From NCBI RefSeq assembly GCF_006715055.1, contig NZ_VFMN01000001.1, forward strand, positions 2,728,001 through 2,792,000: a stretch of 64,000 nt of DNA. The letters are read 5' to 3'. Position 1 is the first letter of the stretch, and each line of letters starts with the position of its first letter. Source of the stretch: Lapillicoccus jejuensis (GTDB lineage Bacteria; Actinomycetota; Actinomycetes; Actinomycetales; Dermatophilaceae). A program made the position numbers and the translations under genes. The notes below the pieces were generated by a model. That model was not told the DNA's origin, did not search any database, and was given only the letters and a program-made list of their open reading frames with translations. Shown here piece by piece: positions 27,557 to 36,035 of this stretch.

Positions 27557-28471
27557 GTGGCGACGGGCACCCGGTCCTGGTCGATCGACGCCGTCCCGGA
27601 CCAGACCGGGCGCACCGTCGTCGTCACCGGCGCCAACTCAGGCATCGGCCTGGAGGCCTCGAAGGTCCTCTCCGGCAGGGGCGCTCGCGTCGTCCTGGCC
27701 TGCCGCGACCCGCGGCGGGGCGAGGTGGCGCGCGAGCAGGTGGGGGGCGCGGCGGAGGTCCGCGCCCTCGACCTGGCCGACCTGGCGTCGGTCCGGGACT
27801 TCGCCGACGGGCTGGACGGCGAGGTCGACGTCCTCGTCCTCAACGCCGGGGTCATGGCGCCGCCCCTCTCGCGGACCGTCGACGGCTTCGAGAGCCAGCT
27901 CGGCACCAACGTCGTCGGCCACGCCGCGCTCACGGCGCGGCTGCTGCCGCAGGTGACCGACCGCGTGGTGTGGCTGAGCTCGATGATGCACCGGTTCGGC
28001 AGCATCGACCTGGCCGACCTCAACTGGGAGCACCGGCGCTACCGGCGGTGGAGCGCGTACGGGCAGAGCAAGCTCGCGGACCTCATGCTCGCCTACGAGC
28101 TGCAGCGGCGCCTCACGCTGGCCGGGTCGTCGGTGCGGTCGGTGGCCGCGCACCCGGGCTACTCCTCGACCAACCTCCAGCAGCACGCCGCCGGTCCGTT
28201 CGCCCGCCTCAACAAGGGCCTGCAGGACCTGGTGGCGCGCACGGGGATCGGCATCCAGAGCGCCGAGGCCGGAGCCTGGCCGACCCTCATGGCGGCCACC
28301 GACCCGGACCTGCCGGGCGGCTCGTACGTCGGCCCGGGGGGACCGGCCGAGATGACGGGCGCGCCGCGGGTGGTCGGCTCGACCGACGCCTCGCACGACG
28401 CGGCCGTCCAGAACGCCCTCTTCGACCAGGTCGAGGAGCTCGCCGGTGTGACCTTCGGCCTACCGCGCTGA
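27557..28471 (+). CDS. Short-chain dehydrogenase, retinol-dehydrogenase-like
   Basis: This 304-aa SDR has TGANSGIG (NADPH-binding Gly motif), ACRDPRRG (basic residues favour NADP), LNAGVM, WLSSMMH and the catalytic pair in YGQSKLADLM. The layout and the HPGYSSTNLQ segment fit the retinol-dehydrogenase/WWOX-like branch common in actinobacteria. It probably reduces or oxidises a hydrophobic alcohol or aldehyde. It starts one base after the F420 oxidoreductase stop, so joint action on one substrate is plausible. Confidence 0.9.
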   Translation: MATGTRSWSIDAVPDQTGRTVVVTGANSGIGLEASKVLSGRGARVVLACRDPRRGEVAREQVGGAAEVRALDLADLASVRDFADGLDGEVDVLVLNAGVMAPPLSRTVDGFESQLGTNVVGHAALTARLLPQVTDRVVWLSSMMHRFGSIDLADLNWEHRRYRRWSAYGQSKLADLMLAYELQRRLTLAGSSVRSVAAHPGYSSTNLQQHAAGPFARLNKGLQDLVARTGIGIQSAEAGAWPTLMAATDPDLPGGSYVGPGGPAEMTGAPRVVGSTDASHDAAVQNALFDQVEELAGVTFGLPR

Positions 28472-28514
28472 GGCGCGCCGTACGCCGCCGTACCCGCAGG
28501 TAACATCTGGCGCT

Positions 28515-29681
28515 GTGAGCAGCGCAGCCGACTTCCCCCTCTTCACCCTCACCGAGGACCACCTGGCCATCCGCGAGGCCGTGCGCGCCGTCGCCGAGGA
28601 CAAGATCGCGCCGTACGCCGCCGCGGTCGACGAGGAGGCGCGCTACCCGCAGGAGGCGCACGACGCGCTCGTCGCGAGCGACTTCTTCGCCCCGCACGTG
28701 CCGGAGGCGTACGGCGGCGTCGGTGCCGACGCGCTGGCCGTGTGCCTCGTCATCGAGGAGGTCGCGCGGGCCTGCGCGAGCAGCTCGCTCATCCCGGCGG
28801 TCAACAAGCTGGGGTCGCTGCCGGTGCAGCTGGCCGGCAGCGAGGACGTCAAGCAGCGCTACCTCACGCCGCTGGCCGAGGGGCGGACGACGTTCTCCTA
28901 CGGGCTCTCCGAGCGGGAGGCGGGGTCCGACACCGCGTCGATGCGGACCAAGGCCGTGCGCGACGGCGACGACTGGGTGCTGACCGGGCAGAAGTCGTGG
29001 ATCACGAACGCCGGGGTCTCCGAGTACTACACGGTGCTCGCCGTCACCGACCCCGACGGGCGGCGCGGGGCGAACGTCACCGCGTTCGTCGTCGAGAAGT
29101 CCGACGAGGGCTTCACCTTCGGCGAGAAGGAGCGCAAGCTCGGCATCAAGGGCAGCCCGACGCGCGAGCTGCACTTCGACAAGGTCCGGCTGCCGGGCGA
29201 CCGGGTCGTCGGCGAGGTCGGCGACGGGCTGAGGATCGCGCTGCGCACCCTCGACCACACGCGGATCACCATCGGGGCCCAGGCCGTCGGCATCGCGCAG
29301 GGGGCGCTGGACCACGCGCTGGCCTACGTCAAGGAGCGGCAGCAGTTCGGCAAGCACATCTCCGAGTTCCAGGGCGTCCAGTTCATGCTCGCCGACATGG
29401 CGATGCAGCTCGAGGCCGCCCGGCAGATGGTCTACGTCGCCGCCGCCAAGAGCGAGCGCGAGGACCCGGACCTGACCTTCTTCGGGGCGGCGGCCAAGGC
29501 GTACGCGTCGGACGTCGCGATGTCGATCACCACCGACGCCGTCCAGCTGATGGGCGGCGCGGGCTACACCCGCGACTTCCCGGTCGAGCGGATGATGCGC
29601 GACGCGAAGATCACCCAGATCTACGAGGGCACCAACCAGGTGCAGCGGGTCGTCATGGCTCGTCAGCTCCTCAAGCGCTGA
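28515..29681 (+). CDS. Acyl-CoA dehydrogenase (FadE25 type)
   Basis: This 388-aa protein has the full acyl-CoA dehydrogenase fold. The FAD signature is SYGLSEREAGSDTASM and the catalytic region is KITQIYEGTNQVQRVVMAR. MGGAGYTRDFPVERMMRDA is close to the FadE25-like or short-chain branch. In mycobacteria fadE25 lies next to purE, as here apart from two inserted genes. TAACAT at 28501-28506 lies 8 nt before the GTG, suggesting its own leaderless promoter. It probably works in fatty-acid or branched-chain acyl-CoA oxidation with the carboxylases in this window. Confidence 0.92.
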   Translation: MSSAADFPLFTLTEDHLAIREAVRAVAEDKIAPYAAAVDEEARYPQEAHDALVASDFFAPHVPEAYGGVGADALAVCLVIEEVARACASSSLIPAVNKLGSLPVQLAGSEDVKQRYLTPLAEGRTTFSYGLSEREAGSDTASMRTKAVRDGDDWVLTGQKSWITNAGVSEYYTVLAVTDPDGRRGANVTAFVVEKSDEGFTFGEKERKLGIKGSPTRELHFDKVRLPGDRVVGEVGDGLRIALRTLDHTRITIGAQAVGIAQGALDHALAYVKERQQFGKHISEFQGVQFMLADMAMQLEAARQMVYVAAAKSEREDPDLTFFGAAAKAYASDVAMSITTDAVQLMGGAGYTRDFPVERMMRDAKITQIYEGTNQVQRVVMARQLLKR

Positions 29682-29696
29682 GGGTCGTCGCGGCCG

Positions 29697-30422
29697 TCAG
29701 CGGTACTCCGGATTCTCGTAGTCGAACCGGCACCCGGCGTCCCACTGCGAGCGCTGGTTGCCGTGGGCGGGGATGCCGCCGGCGTCCTTGAGCAGCCGGG
29801 CGAGGTGGATGAGGTTCCACGTCATGAAGGTCGTGTTGCGGTTGGTGAAGTCGTTCTCCGGGCCGCCCGAGCCCGGGTCGAGGTACGACGGCCCGGGGCC
29901 GGCCTCGCCGATCCACCCGGCGTCCGCCTGCGGCGGGATCGTGTAGCCGATGTGCTGCAGCGTGTAGAGGACGTTCATCGCGCAGTGCTTGATCCCGTCC
30001 TCGTTGCCGGTGATGAAGCAGCCCGCGACCCGGCCGTAGTAGAGGTACTGCCCGGCGTCGTTGAGCAGGTGCGAGCCGCCGTACAGCCGCTCGTGCACCC
30101 GCTTCATCACCGAGCTGTTGTCGCCCAGCCAGATCGGGCCGGCGAGGACGAGGATGTCGGCCGCGAGGACCTTCTCGAAAATCATCGGCCAGTCGTCGGT
30201 GGCGGCGCCGTGCTCGCGCATGTCCGGCCACACGCCGGTCGCGATGTCGTGGTCGACGGCGCGGACCACGTCGACCTGGATGCCGTGCTCGCGCATGATG
30301 TGCGCGCTGGCGTCGACCAGGCCCTGGGTGTTGCTCGTCTCGGGCGAGCGCTTGAGCGTGCAGTTGACGAAGAGCGCCGAGAGGTCGGAGTAGTCGGGCA
30401 AAGTGCCCGTCGTCGTAATCAT
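29697..30422 (-). CDS. NAD(P)H-dependent FMN reductase / flavodoxin-fold protein
   Basis: This 241-aa protein has a flavodoxin-like fold: LFVNCTLKRSPETSNTQGL forms the FMN phosphate loop, VLAGPIWLGDNSSVMKRVHER the second flavin contact (P-x-W-x-G-x-x-S) and RVAGCFITGNEDG the third. It resembles NADPH-dependent FMN/quinone reductases. It converges on the acyl-CoA dehydrogenase with only 15 bp between stops, and its 157-bp upstream gap faces a GT87 gene. Physiological acceptor unknown. Confidence 0.87.
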   Translation of the reverse strand: MITTTGTLPDYSDLSALFVNCTLKRSPETSNTQGLVDASAHIMREHGIQVDVVRAVDHDIATGVWPDMREHGAATDDWPMIFEKVLAADILVLAGPIWLGDNSSVMKRVHERLYGGSHLLNDAGQYLYYGRVAGCFITGNEDGIKHCAMNVLYTLQHIGYTIPPQADAGWIGEAGPGPSYLDPGSGGPENDFTNRNTTFMTWNLIHLARLLKDAGGIPAHGNQRSQWDAGCRFDYENPEYR

Positions 30423-30579
30423 CGATGTGCCTTCCTGGGAACGTCACCGTCGGCGCCCGGCCGCGCCAGGGTCAGCGTCCGACCCCGCGGCCAGGGCTGT
30501 CCAGTCCCACCCCGGGCCGTCATCGGGCCGTAAGGCGTCGTCGCCCCGGGCCGGCGCCGTGGGCTCCTACCGTGCAGAG

Positions 30580-31854
30580 GTGCCGAGTCGGACGCTGGCG
30601 CCCGCGTGGTCGCGCGGCGCGCACCGGGTGCTGCTGGGGGCCGTGCTGGTGGTCGGTGGCCTCGTGCCGCGGCTCGGGGGGCGCGCCGTCGACCTCGAGG
30701 TCTACCGCACGGCCGGCCGGGTCGTCGGGCGCGGGCTGCCGCTCTACGCGGCCGGGTACCCGTGGGGGTCGGGCGTGGGGCTGCCGTTCACCTACCCGCC
30801 CGTCGCCGCGCTCGTCCTGGGCCGGTCGGCGCTGCTGCCGTCCGCGCTCGCCACGGCGGTGGTGACGCTGGGCGGGGTGGCGGCGCTGCTGCTCACGCTG
30901 CGGCTCGCGACCGCGTCGATCGGCTTCACGTCCACGGGCGCTCCCCGGACGCGTCTGCTCGGGATCCTGGTCGTCGCCGCCGCGCTGGCCCTCGAGCCGG
31001 TGCGCTCCACGCTCTTCTTCGGGCAGGTCAACCTCCTGCTCATGGTCCTCGTCGTGGCCGACGTGCTGCCGGTCCGGACCCGGCACCCGCGCGGTCTCCT
31101 GCTGGGGCTGGCGGCGGCGGTCAAGCTGGTCCCGCTCGTCTTCCTCGTGCTGCTGCTGGTCCGTCGGGACCGCCGAGCGGCCGCCACGGCGCTGGGGGTG
31201 TTCGCCGTCGCCCAGGGCGTCGGCGCGGTGGTGCTGCCCCGCGACAGCGGTGACTACTGGCTGGGCGGGGTGGTGACGTCGGCGTCGCGGGTCGGGCCCC
31301 CGGCCACCGCGGCCAACCAGTCGCTGACCGGGGTCCTCGCGCGGATGGCGCCGCAGGCGCCGGGGTGGGTGACGGCGGCGGTGGCCGCCGCGGTCCTCGG
31401 CCTGGTCGTCGCGGCCGTCGCCGAGCGGACCCGGCGCGGCGACGACCTCGGGGCGCTGCTGTGCACGGCGGCCGGTGGGCTCCTGCTCTCGCCCGTCTCG
31501 TGGACCCACCACTGGGTGTGGGTGGTGCCGGCCCTGCCGTGGGCGGTCGCCCGGGCCCGGGGTCTGCCGGCCCGGCTCGCCCTGACGGTCCCGTTCGCCC
31601 TGTTCCTCGTCGGACCGTCGTCCCTGCTGCCGTCCGGCGGCGGGCGCGAGCTGGGATGGACGTGGTGGCAGCACGTCGTCGGCGACGCCTACGTCGAGGT
31701 CGCGCTCGTCGTGCTCGTCGTCGCGGCGCTGCCGTCGCTGCGGCGGGCGGCGGCGTGGGTGGCGCGACGGCGCAGCAGGCCCGCCGCGAGCACGACGGCG
31801 GTCGCCGTGCACCACGCGCCGGTGACCAGCCCCGGCACGCCGAGCCCGAGGTAG
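30580..31854 (+). CDS. GT87/DUF2029-type GT-C glycosyltransferase
   Basis: This protein of about 424 aa has many hydrophobic segments. Its first loop carries RAVDLEVYRTAGRVVGRGLPLY and FTYPPVAALV, the catalytic-loop pattern of polyprenol-phosphate-mannose-dependent alpha-mannosyltransferases (GT87). FFGQVNLLLM, KLVPLVF and SPVSWTHHWVW are also typical. It acts in the membrane to build envelope mannans or glycolipids. TACCGT ends six bases before the GTG at 30580, so it is probably leaderless. Its last 166 bp overlap the 3' end of the convergent GT-C gene. Confidence 0.88.
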   Translation: MPSRTLAPAWSRGAHRVLLGAVLVVGGLVPRLGGRAVDLEVYRTAGRVVGRGLPLYAAGYPWGSGVGLPFTYPPVAALVLGRSALLPSALATAVVTLGGVAALLLTLRLATASIGFTSTGAPRTRLLGILVVAAALALEPVRSTLFFGQVNLLLMVLVVADVLPVRTRHPRGLLLGLAAAVKLVPLVFLVLLLVRRDRRAAATALGVFAVAQGVGAVVLPRDSGDYWLGGVVTSASRVGPPATAANQSLTGVLARMAPQAPGWVTAAVAAAVLGLVVAAVAERTRRGDDLGALLCTAAGGLLLSPVSWTHHWVWVVPALPWAVARARGLPARLALTVPFALFLVGPSSLLPSGGGRELGWTWWQHVVGDAYVEVALVVLVVAALPSLRRAAAWVARRRSRPAASTTAVAVHHAPVTSPGTPSPR

Positions 31855-33140
31855 GCGACCTCGCCGGCGACGGCGACCGCGAACCACTCGCCCCTCCCCG
31901 CGAGGACCGCGAGAGCCACGAGCGGGACGGCGTACCAGCCGTAGGTCGGCGTCGTGGCCAGCAGCAGGACGCCGTACGACGTCGCGCCGGCCGTCGCCAC
32001 GGAGGCGGTCGTCACCGGCCGGCGGGAGGCCCCCCGGACGGCGAGGAGCGTCGCGGCGGCGATGACGACGGCGGTCGCCCACGGCACGGCGGCGGCGGGC
32101 AGCAGCAGCCGCAGCGTCGCGGAGCGACCGGCGGCGTCCTCCTCGAGGAGGTAGCCAGGGAGGTATCCCAGGACGAGGGTTCCTGCGACGGCGACGTGCG
32201 GGGCGTACGTCGCCGCGAGCGTCCCCACGGCGGCGAGCGGCGCCGACAGGCCCGGCCACCACCGGCGGCGCAGGACCGGCGACAGCCCGGCGACGACGAG
32301 CAGGGGGACGAGCTTGACCCCCGCGGCCAGACCGACGAGCACGCCCGGGAGCCACCGGCGCCCGCGCCCCGGCCCGGTCCCGGTGAGCGCCACCGCGGCG
32401 ACGAGCAGGGCGCCGGCGAGGACGTCGACGTGCGCGCCGTTGCCGGTCTCCAGCAGGACGAGCGGGCACCAGGCCCACCACAGGGCGTGGCGGGGGTCGC
32501 GCCCGGCCCGGCGCAGCAGGGCGGCCAGGGCGACGGCGACCCCGACGGCGAGCAGGGCGGAGCCCACCTGCAGCCCGAGGGTGCCGGCCGACCACGGCGT
32601 CACCGCGGCGACGGCGGCGAACCAGGCCTCGGCGACCGGCGGGTAGACCGTGGGCACCCGGGGCCGGTTGATCCGGGTGCGCGCGTCGTCGCGGGCCCTC
32701 GCCGCGAGGTCCGCCCGGTCGGTCGGGACCGGCTCGGTGAGGTAGCCCGAGCGCTGCGCCGGGCCGATTCCCGGGAAGAGGACCGGGTCGCGCAGCCCGG
32801 CCAGCCGGTCGTCGAGCGGCGCGTACCGGTACGGCGAGACGCCCGCCAGCTGCACCCGCCCGTCCCACACGTACCGGTACGCGTCGCTGCTCGTCAGCGG
32901 CGGGTGCGCCAGCCCCGGCAGCTGCACCACCGCCGCGGCGAGGCCGACGACGACGAGGACGTGCCGGGGGGACGGTCCGCGCAGCACCCACCCGGTCAGG
33001 GCGAGCACGAGCACCCACAGCAGCAGGAGGAGCACGAGCGGTCGCGGCCCGCGGCCGTCGTCGACGAGGCCGGCGACCACCGCCCAGGCGGCGGTCACCA
33101 CCGCCGCGGCGAGGGCGACCCGCAGGATGCGCACCCGCAC
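31689..33140 (-). CDS. GT-C mannosyltransferase-like membrane protein
   Basis: This protein of about 483 aa has ten or more hydrophobic segments. The loop after the second to third span reads LTSSDAYRYVWDGRVQLAGVSPYRYAPL, matching MptB/GT87-like enzymes that transfer mannose from polyprenyl phosphate. TVYPPVAEAWF and GAHVDVLAG also match. The start is GTG 33140 or 33134; the longer form is given. The C-terminal tail (rich in Ala, Thr, Ser) lies on the strand opposite the last 55 codons of the GT87 gene. The pair could add successive sugars to one glycolipid. Confidence 0.85.
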   Translation of the reverse strand: MRVRILRVALAAAVVTAAWAVVAGLVDDGRGPRPLVLLLLLWVLVLALTGWVLRGPSPRHVLVVVGLAAAVVQLPGLAHPPLTSSDAYRYVWDGRVQLAGVSPYRYAPLDDRLAGLRDPVLFPGIGPAQRSGYLTEPVPTDRADLAARARDDARTRINRPRVPTVYPPVAEAWFAAVAAVTPWSAGTLGLQVGSALLAVGVAVALAALLRRAGRDPRHALWWAWCPLVLLETGNGAHVDVLAGALLVAAVALTGTGPGRGRRWLPGVLVGLAAGVKLVPLLVVAGLSPVLRRRWWPGLSAPLAAVGTLAATYAPHVAVAGTLVLGYLPGYLLEEDAAGRSATLRLLLPAAAVPWATAVVIAAATLLAVRGASRRPVTTASVATAGATSYGVLLLATTPTYGWYAVPLVALAVLAGRGEWFAVAVAGEVAYLGLGVPGLVTGAWCTATAVVLAAGLLRRRATHAAARRSDGSAATTSTTSATST

Positions 33141-33257
33141 ACTCTGCCGCCGCTCGGCCGTCCACGCCCCCACCACCTGCCCGGCACCGACCGACGTCAC
33201 CGACGCGTAAGGCCTCGCCGGCGCACGGCGCACCCGAAGGCTCCTAGCGTCGACGAC

Positions 33258-33809
33258 GTGCCCCAGCCACCCCGCCCCGAGGACTTCCGCTCACCGCTGC
33301 ACGGGCCGGGTCTGACCGCCCGCCTGGGGGTCTGGCTCGCCGCGGCCTTCCTCGTCTGCTTCGTCACCGGGGTCGTCAGCCACCTGCAGCAGGACCCCGT
33401 CGCGGGTCTCGTCCTGCCGACCGGCCCGGCGTGGGGCTACCGGGTGACGCAGGGTCTGCACGTCGTCACCGGGACCGCGAGCCTGCCGCTGCTGCTGGCC
33501 AAGATGTACGCCGCCTACCCGCGGCTCTTCGAGCGCCCGCTGCTCGGCGGCCCGCTGCGGGCGCTCGAGCGGCTCGCCACCGGCGTCCTCGTGGCCAGCG
33601 CGTTCTTCCTCCTGCTCAGCGGGCTGGTCAACGTCGCCCAGTGGTACGCCGTCCTCGGCTTCGGCTTCCGCCAGGCCCACTTCGCGCTCGCGTGGGTGGC
33701 GGTCGGGGCCATCGCGACCCACGTCGCGATCAAGCTGCCGGTCATCCGGGACGCGTTGACCGCGCCGCTGGAGGACCCGGCCGACCGGGCCCGGACGGGG
33801 CTGCGGTGA
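33258..33809 (+). CDS. b-type cytochrome, four-helix membrane haem subunit
   Basis: This 183-aa protein has four hydrophobic helices with paired His residues (VSHLQQD, GLHVVTG, QAHFALAW, THVAIK), as in cytochrome b561/FdnI-like haem subunits. It would pass electrons between the quinone pool and a periplasmic partner. The next gene, overlapping by GTGA, encodes a SUOX-fold molybdopterin protein, so the two form a YedYZ-like pair. TAGCGT at 33245-33250 lies seven bases before the GTG, indicating a leaderless start. Confidence 0.85.
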   Translation: MPQPPRPEDFRSPLHGPGLTARLGVWLAAAFLVCFVTGVVSHLQQDPVAGLVLPTGPAWGYRVTQGLHVVTGTASLPLLLAKMYAAYPRLFERPLLGGPLRALERLATGVLVASAFFLLLSGLVNVAQWYAVLGFGFRQAHFALAWVAVGAIATHVAIKLPVIRDALTAPLEDPADRARTGLR

Positions 33810-34417
33810 GCCCCGTGCACGGCCCGGCGGGTGACCGGCGCTGGTTCCTGCGCGGCGCGCTCGGCGTCGGCGCGGCGACCGCGCTGCTCACCGCGGGGAG
33901 CGCCGTACCGGCCCTGGAACGGGTGTCGCTGCTGCGGTCCCGCACCCCGAGCCGCAGCCCCCAGGGCGTCCCGGTCAACCGCACCCCGGCCCAGGCCGGC
34001 GTGACCGCGGTGGACGAGTCGCGGTGGCGACTGCGGGTCGTCGGTCCGGCCGGCACCCGCGAGGTCGGCGCCGCCGACCTGGCCGCGCTGCCGTCGCGCA
34101 CCGTGGTCCTGCCGATCGCCTGCGTGGAGGGGTGGAGCGCGACGGCGACCTGGACCGGGGTCCGGGTCCGCGACCTCACCGCCCTCGTCGGCGCGACCGG
34201 GCAGGACCTCGTCGTGACCTCCACCGAGCGGTCGGGACCCAACCGGGTCAGCCGGCTCCCGGCCGCGTTCGCCGACCACGACGACACCCTCGTGGCGCTG
34301 CGCATCGACGGGGTCCGGCTGCCGCTCGAGCACGGCTTCCCCGCGCGGCTCATCGCCCCGAACCGCCCGGGCGTGCTGCAGACCAAGTGGCTCGCGTCGC
34401 TCGAGGTGGCGTCGTGA
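33806..34417 (+). CDS. Short SUOX/YedY-fold molybdopterin-dependent oxidoreductase
   Basis: This 203-aa protein starts with a twin-arginine-like signal (DRRWFLRGALGVGAATALLTAG), so it is probably exported folded by Tat. The sulfite-oxidase-fold core has VLPIACVEGWSATATWTGV, with the Cys that would ligand molybdenum, and ends near NRPGVLQTKWLASLEV. It is much shorter than sulfite oxidase or MsrP (about 300 aa or more), lacking most of the N-terminal part and any dimerisation domain. With the cytochrome b partner it could be an envelope reductase, for example of oxidised methionines, but the truncated form may not bind cofactor in the usual way. Confidence 0.83.
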   Translation: MSPVHGPAGDRRWFLRGALGVGAATALLTAGSAVPALERVSLLRSRTPSRSPQGVPVNRTPAQAGVTAVDESRWRLRVVGPAGTREVGAADLAALPSRTVVLPIACVEGWSATATWTGVRVRDLTALVGATGQDLVVTSTERSGPNRVSRLPAAFADHDDTLVALRIDGVRLPLEHGFPARLIAPNRPGVLQTKWLASLEVAS

Positions 34418-34761
34418 CCGCCGGCCCGCTCCGACCTCGTGAGCTGCGGCCGGCGACGCGCGGGGAGCGCCGCGCCCGCGTCGCGCTCGTCGCGGTCGGG
34501 CTCGGGCTGGCCCTCGTCGGGGCCGTCGCCGCCGTCACCACCCTGCCGCCCGCTCAGTGGGTGCGGGTGGCGCTGTGGCTGGCGGCCGGGGTCGTGGTCC
34601 ACGACGCCGTCGTGGCGCCGCTGGCCCTCGCGCTCGGGGTCGGGGTCCTGGGTCGGGTGCGCCGCCCCGCCGTACGGCGCCTCCTGCGCGCCGGGCTGCT
34701 CCTGGCCGCCACGGTCGTCGTCGTCGCCGTCCCGCTGCTCGCGACCGGCGGCCTGCGCTGA
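34414..34761 (+). CDS. Small three-span membrane protein
   Basis: This 115-aa protein has three hydrophobic segments separated by Arg-rich loops (GERRARVALVAVGLGLALVG, WVRVALWLAAGVVVHDAVVAPLALALG, LLRAGLLLAATVVVVAVPLLATGG). I do not recognise a family. The GTG overlaps the molybdopterin gene by GTGA, so it is a co-translated third member of the redox unit and may be an assembly or anchoring subunit. Confidence 0.75.
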   Translation: MTAGPLRPRELRPATRGERRARVALVAVGLGLALVGAVAAVTTLPPAQWVRVALWLAAGVVVHDAVVAPLALALGVGVLGRVRRPAVRRLLRAGLLLAATVVVVAVPLLATGGLR

Positions 34762-34772
34762 CGGCGGGGCCC

Positions 34773-36035
34773 TCAGCCGACCGAGCGGAGCGCGACGAAG
34801 GACCGGTGCGCGACCCGCCACTCCTCGACGGGGACGAACCCGGCCCGGGTCGCCTCGCGCACCAGGCGCCGCGAGCCGACGACGGCCCACGGCACCGGTC
34901 GCGAGCGGCGACCGTGCGGCCCGACCAGCCGCAGCTCGGTGAGGGCGTCGGCCTCCTCGTCGAGGTCGACCTCGACGAGGGCGAGCGCTCCCGGGCGCAG
35001 CAGGGTGCGGCACCGGGCCAGCAGGGCGGCGGGGTCGCCGCCGATGCCGATGTTGCCGTCGGCGAGCAGCACCGTCCCCCAGCGGCCCTCGCCGGGCAGG
35101 GGACCGTGCACGTCGCGGCGCAGCGCCGAGGCGCCGCGCCCGAGCGTGGCGGCGACCGCGGCCGGTGACACGTCGACGCCGAGGACGGGCAGCCCCCGGC
35201 CGGCCAGGGCGCCGACGAAGCGCCCGGGACCGCACCCGACGTCGAGGACGGGGGGCTCGCACCGGGCGACGACCAGCTCGTCGGCGTCGCTCATCGCCTG
35301 CCAGGGGACCGCGTCGAGCGGGCGCCGGCTCCCGTCGGCGCCCAGCAGCTCGACGCTCGCGCCGGCGAGGGCCGCCTCGAAGAGCGTGCCGGGGTCCACG
35401 TCGCGCAGGAGCCGGCGGTGGACCCGGGCGAAGCGGGTGCCCGGCCCCTGCGCCGCCACCCGGGCGGCGTCCGCGGGGTCGTCGACGTCGAGCAGCGGCG
35501 GCAGCAGGTGCACCCGCAGCCCGAGCGAGCGCAGCCGGTCGAGCTGCCGGGCGCCGGTCGTGGGCGTGGACATCGGGACGCCGGCGAACGCGCCGGGGAC
35601 CGGCCGGCGCAGCCCGACGGCCCAGTAGCCGCCGTCGGGGGAGGGACCGAGGACCGCGTCGGCGCCGTCCCAGTCGGACCGCAGCAGCTCGCGCGTCACC
35701 TGCGGGGTGTCCATCCCGACGAGCAGGGTGGGCCGCTGCGCCCGGGGCGCCAGGTCGCCGAGCAGGTCGGCGAAGACGTGCTCGAGCCGCTCGTCGAGCC
35801 CGTCGCCGCGCTGCGGCAGGACGGTGGCGTCCGGGGGCAGCCACCGCACCGGCGGCCCGTCCCAGGCGACGACGCGACGACGGGCCCCGACGCGGGCCGT
35901 CACGTCGAGGGTGTCGCGCAGCGCGGCGGTCGCCAGCACCGCGGCCTCGCCCGCGCTGAAGGTGGGGGTGAGCCGGGTCTTGACCCGGCCCGGGACCGGC
36001 GACTTGGCGAGCACGACCACCGTGTCCGGGGTCAC
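34773..36035 (-). CDS. DUF2064 (TIGR04282-like) glycosyltransferase fused to a SAM methyltransferase
   Basis: This 420-aa two-domain protein has residues 1-200 as a nucleotidyl/glycosyltransferase-A-like fold with VVVLAKSPVPGRVKTRLTP (family motif), LLVGMDTPQV and LGPSPDGGYWAVGL. After a linker (residues 200-250) comes a class I methyltransferase with PVLDVGCGPGRFVGAL and GVDVS. DUF2064 proteins are annotated as arsenosugar-type glycosyltransferases, but their real donors are unproven. The fusion suggests one product that is both glycosylated and methylated. The GTG overlaps the GT2 gene by GTGA. It converges on the membrane-protein gene with 11 bp between stops. Confidence 0.87.
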   Translation of the reverse strand: MTPDTVVVLAKSPVPGRVKTRLTPTFSAGEAAVLATAALRDTLDVTARVGARRRVVAWDGPPVRWLPPDATVLPQRGDGLDERLEHVFADLLGDLAPRAQRPTLLVGMDTPQVTRELLRSDWDGADAVLGPSPDGGYWAVGLRRPVPGAFAGVPMSTPTTGARQLDRLRSLGLRVHLLPPLLDVDDPADAARVAAQGPGTRFARVHRRLLRDVDPGTLFEAALAGASVELLGADGSRRPLDAVPWQAMSDADELVVARCEPPVLDVGCGPGRFVGALAGRGLPVLGVDVSPAAVAATLGRGASALRRDVHGPLPGEGRWGTVLLADGNIGIGGDPAALLARCRTLLRPGALALVEVDLDEEADALTELRLVGPHGRRSRPVPWAVVGSRRLVREATRAGFVPVEEWRVAHRSFVALRSVG

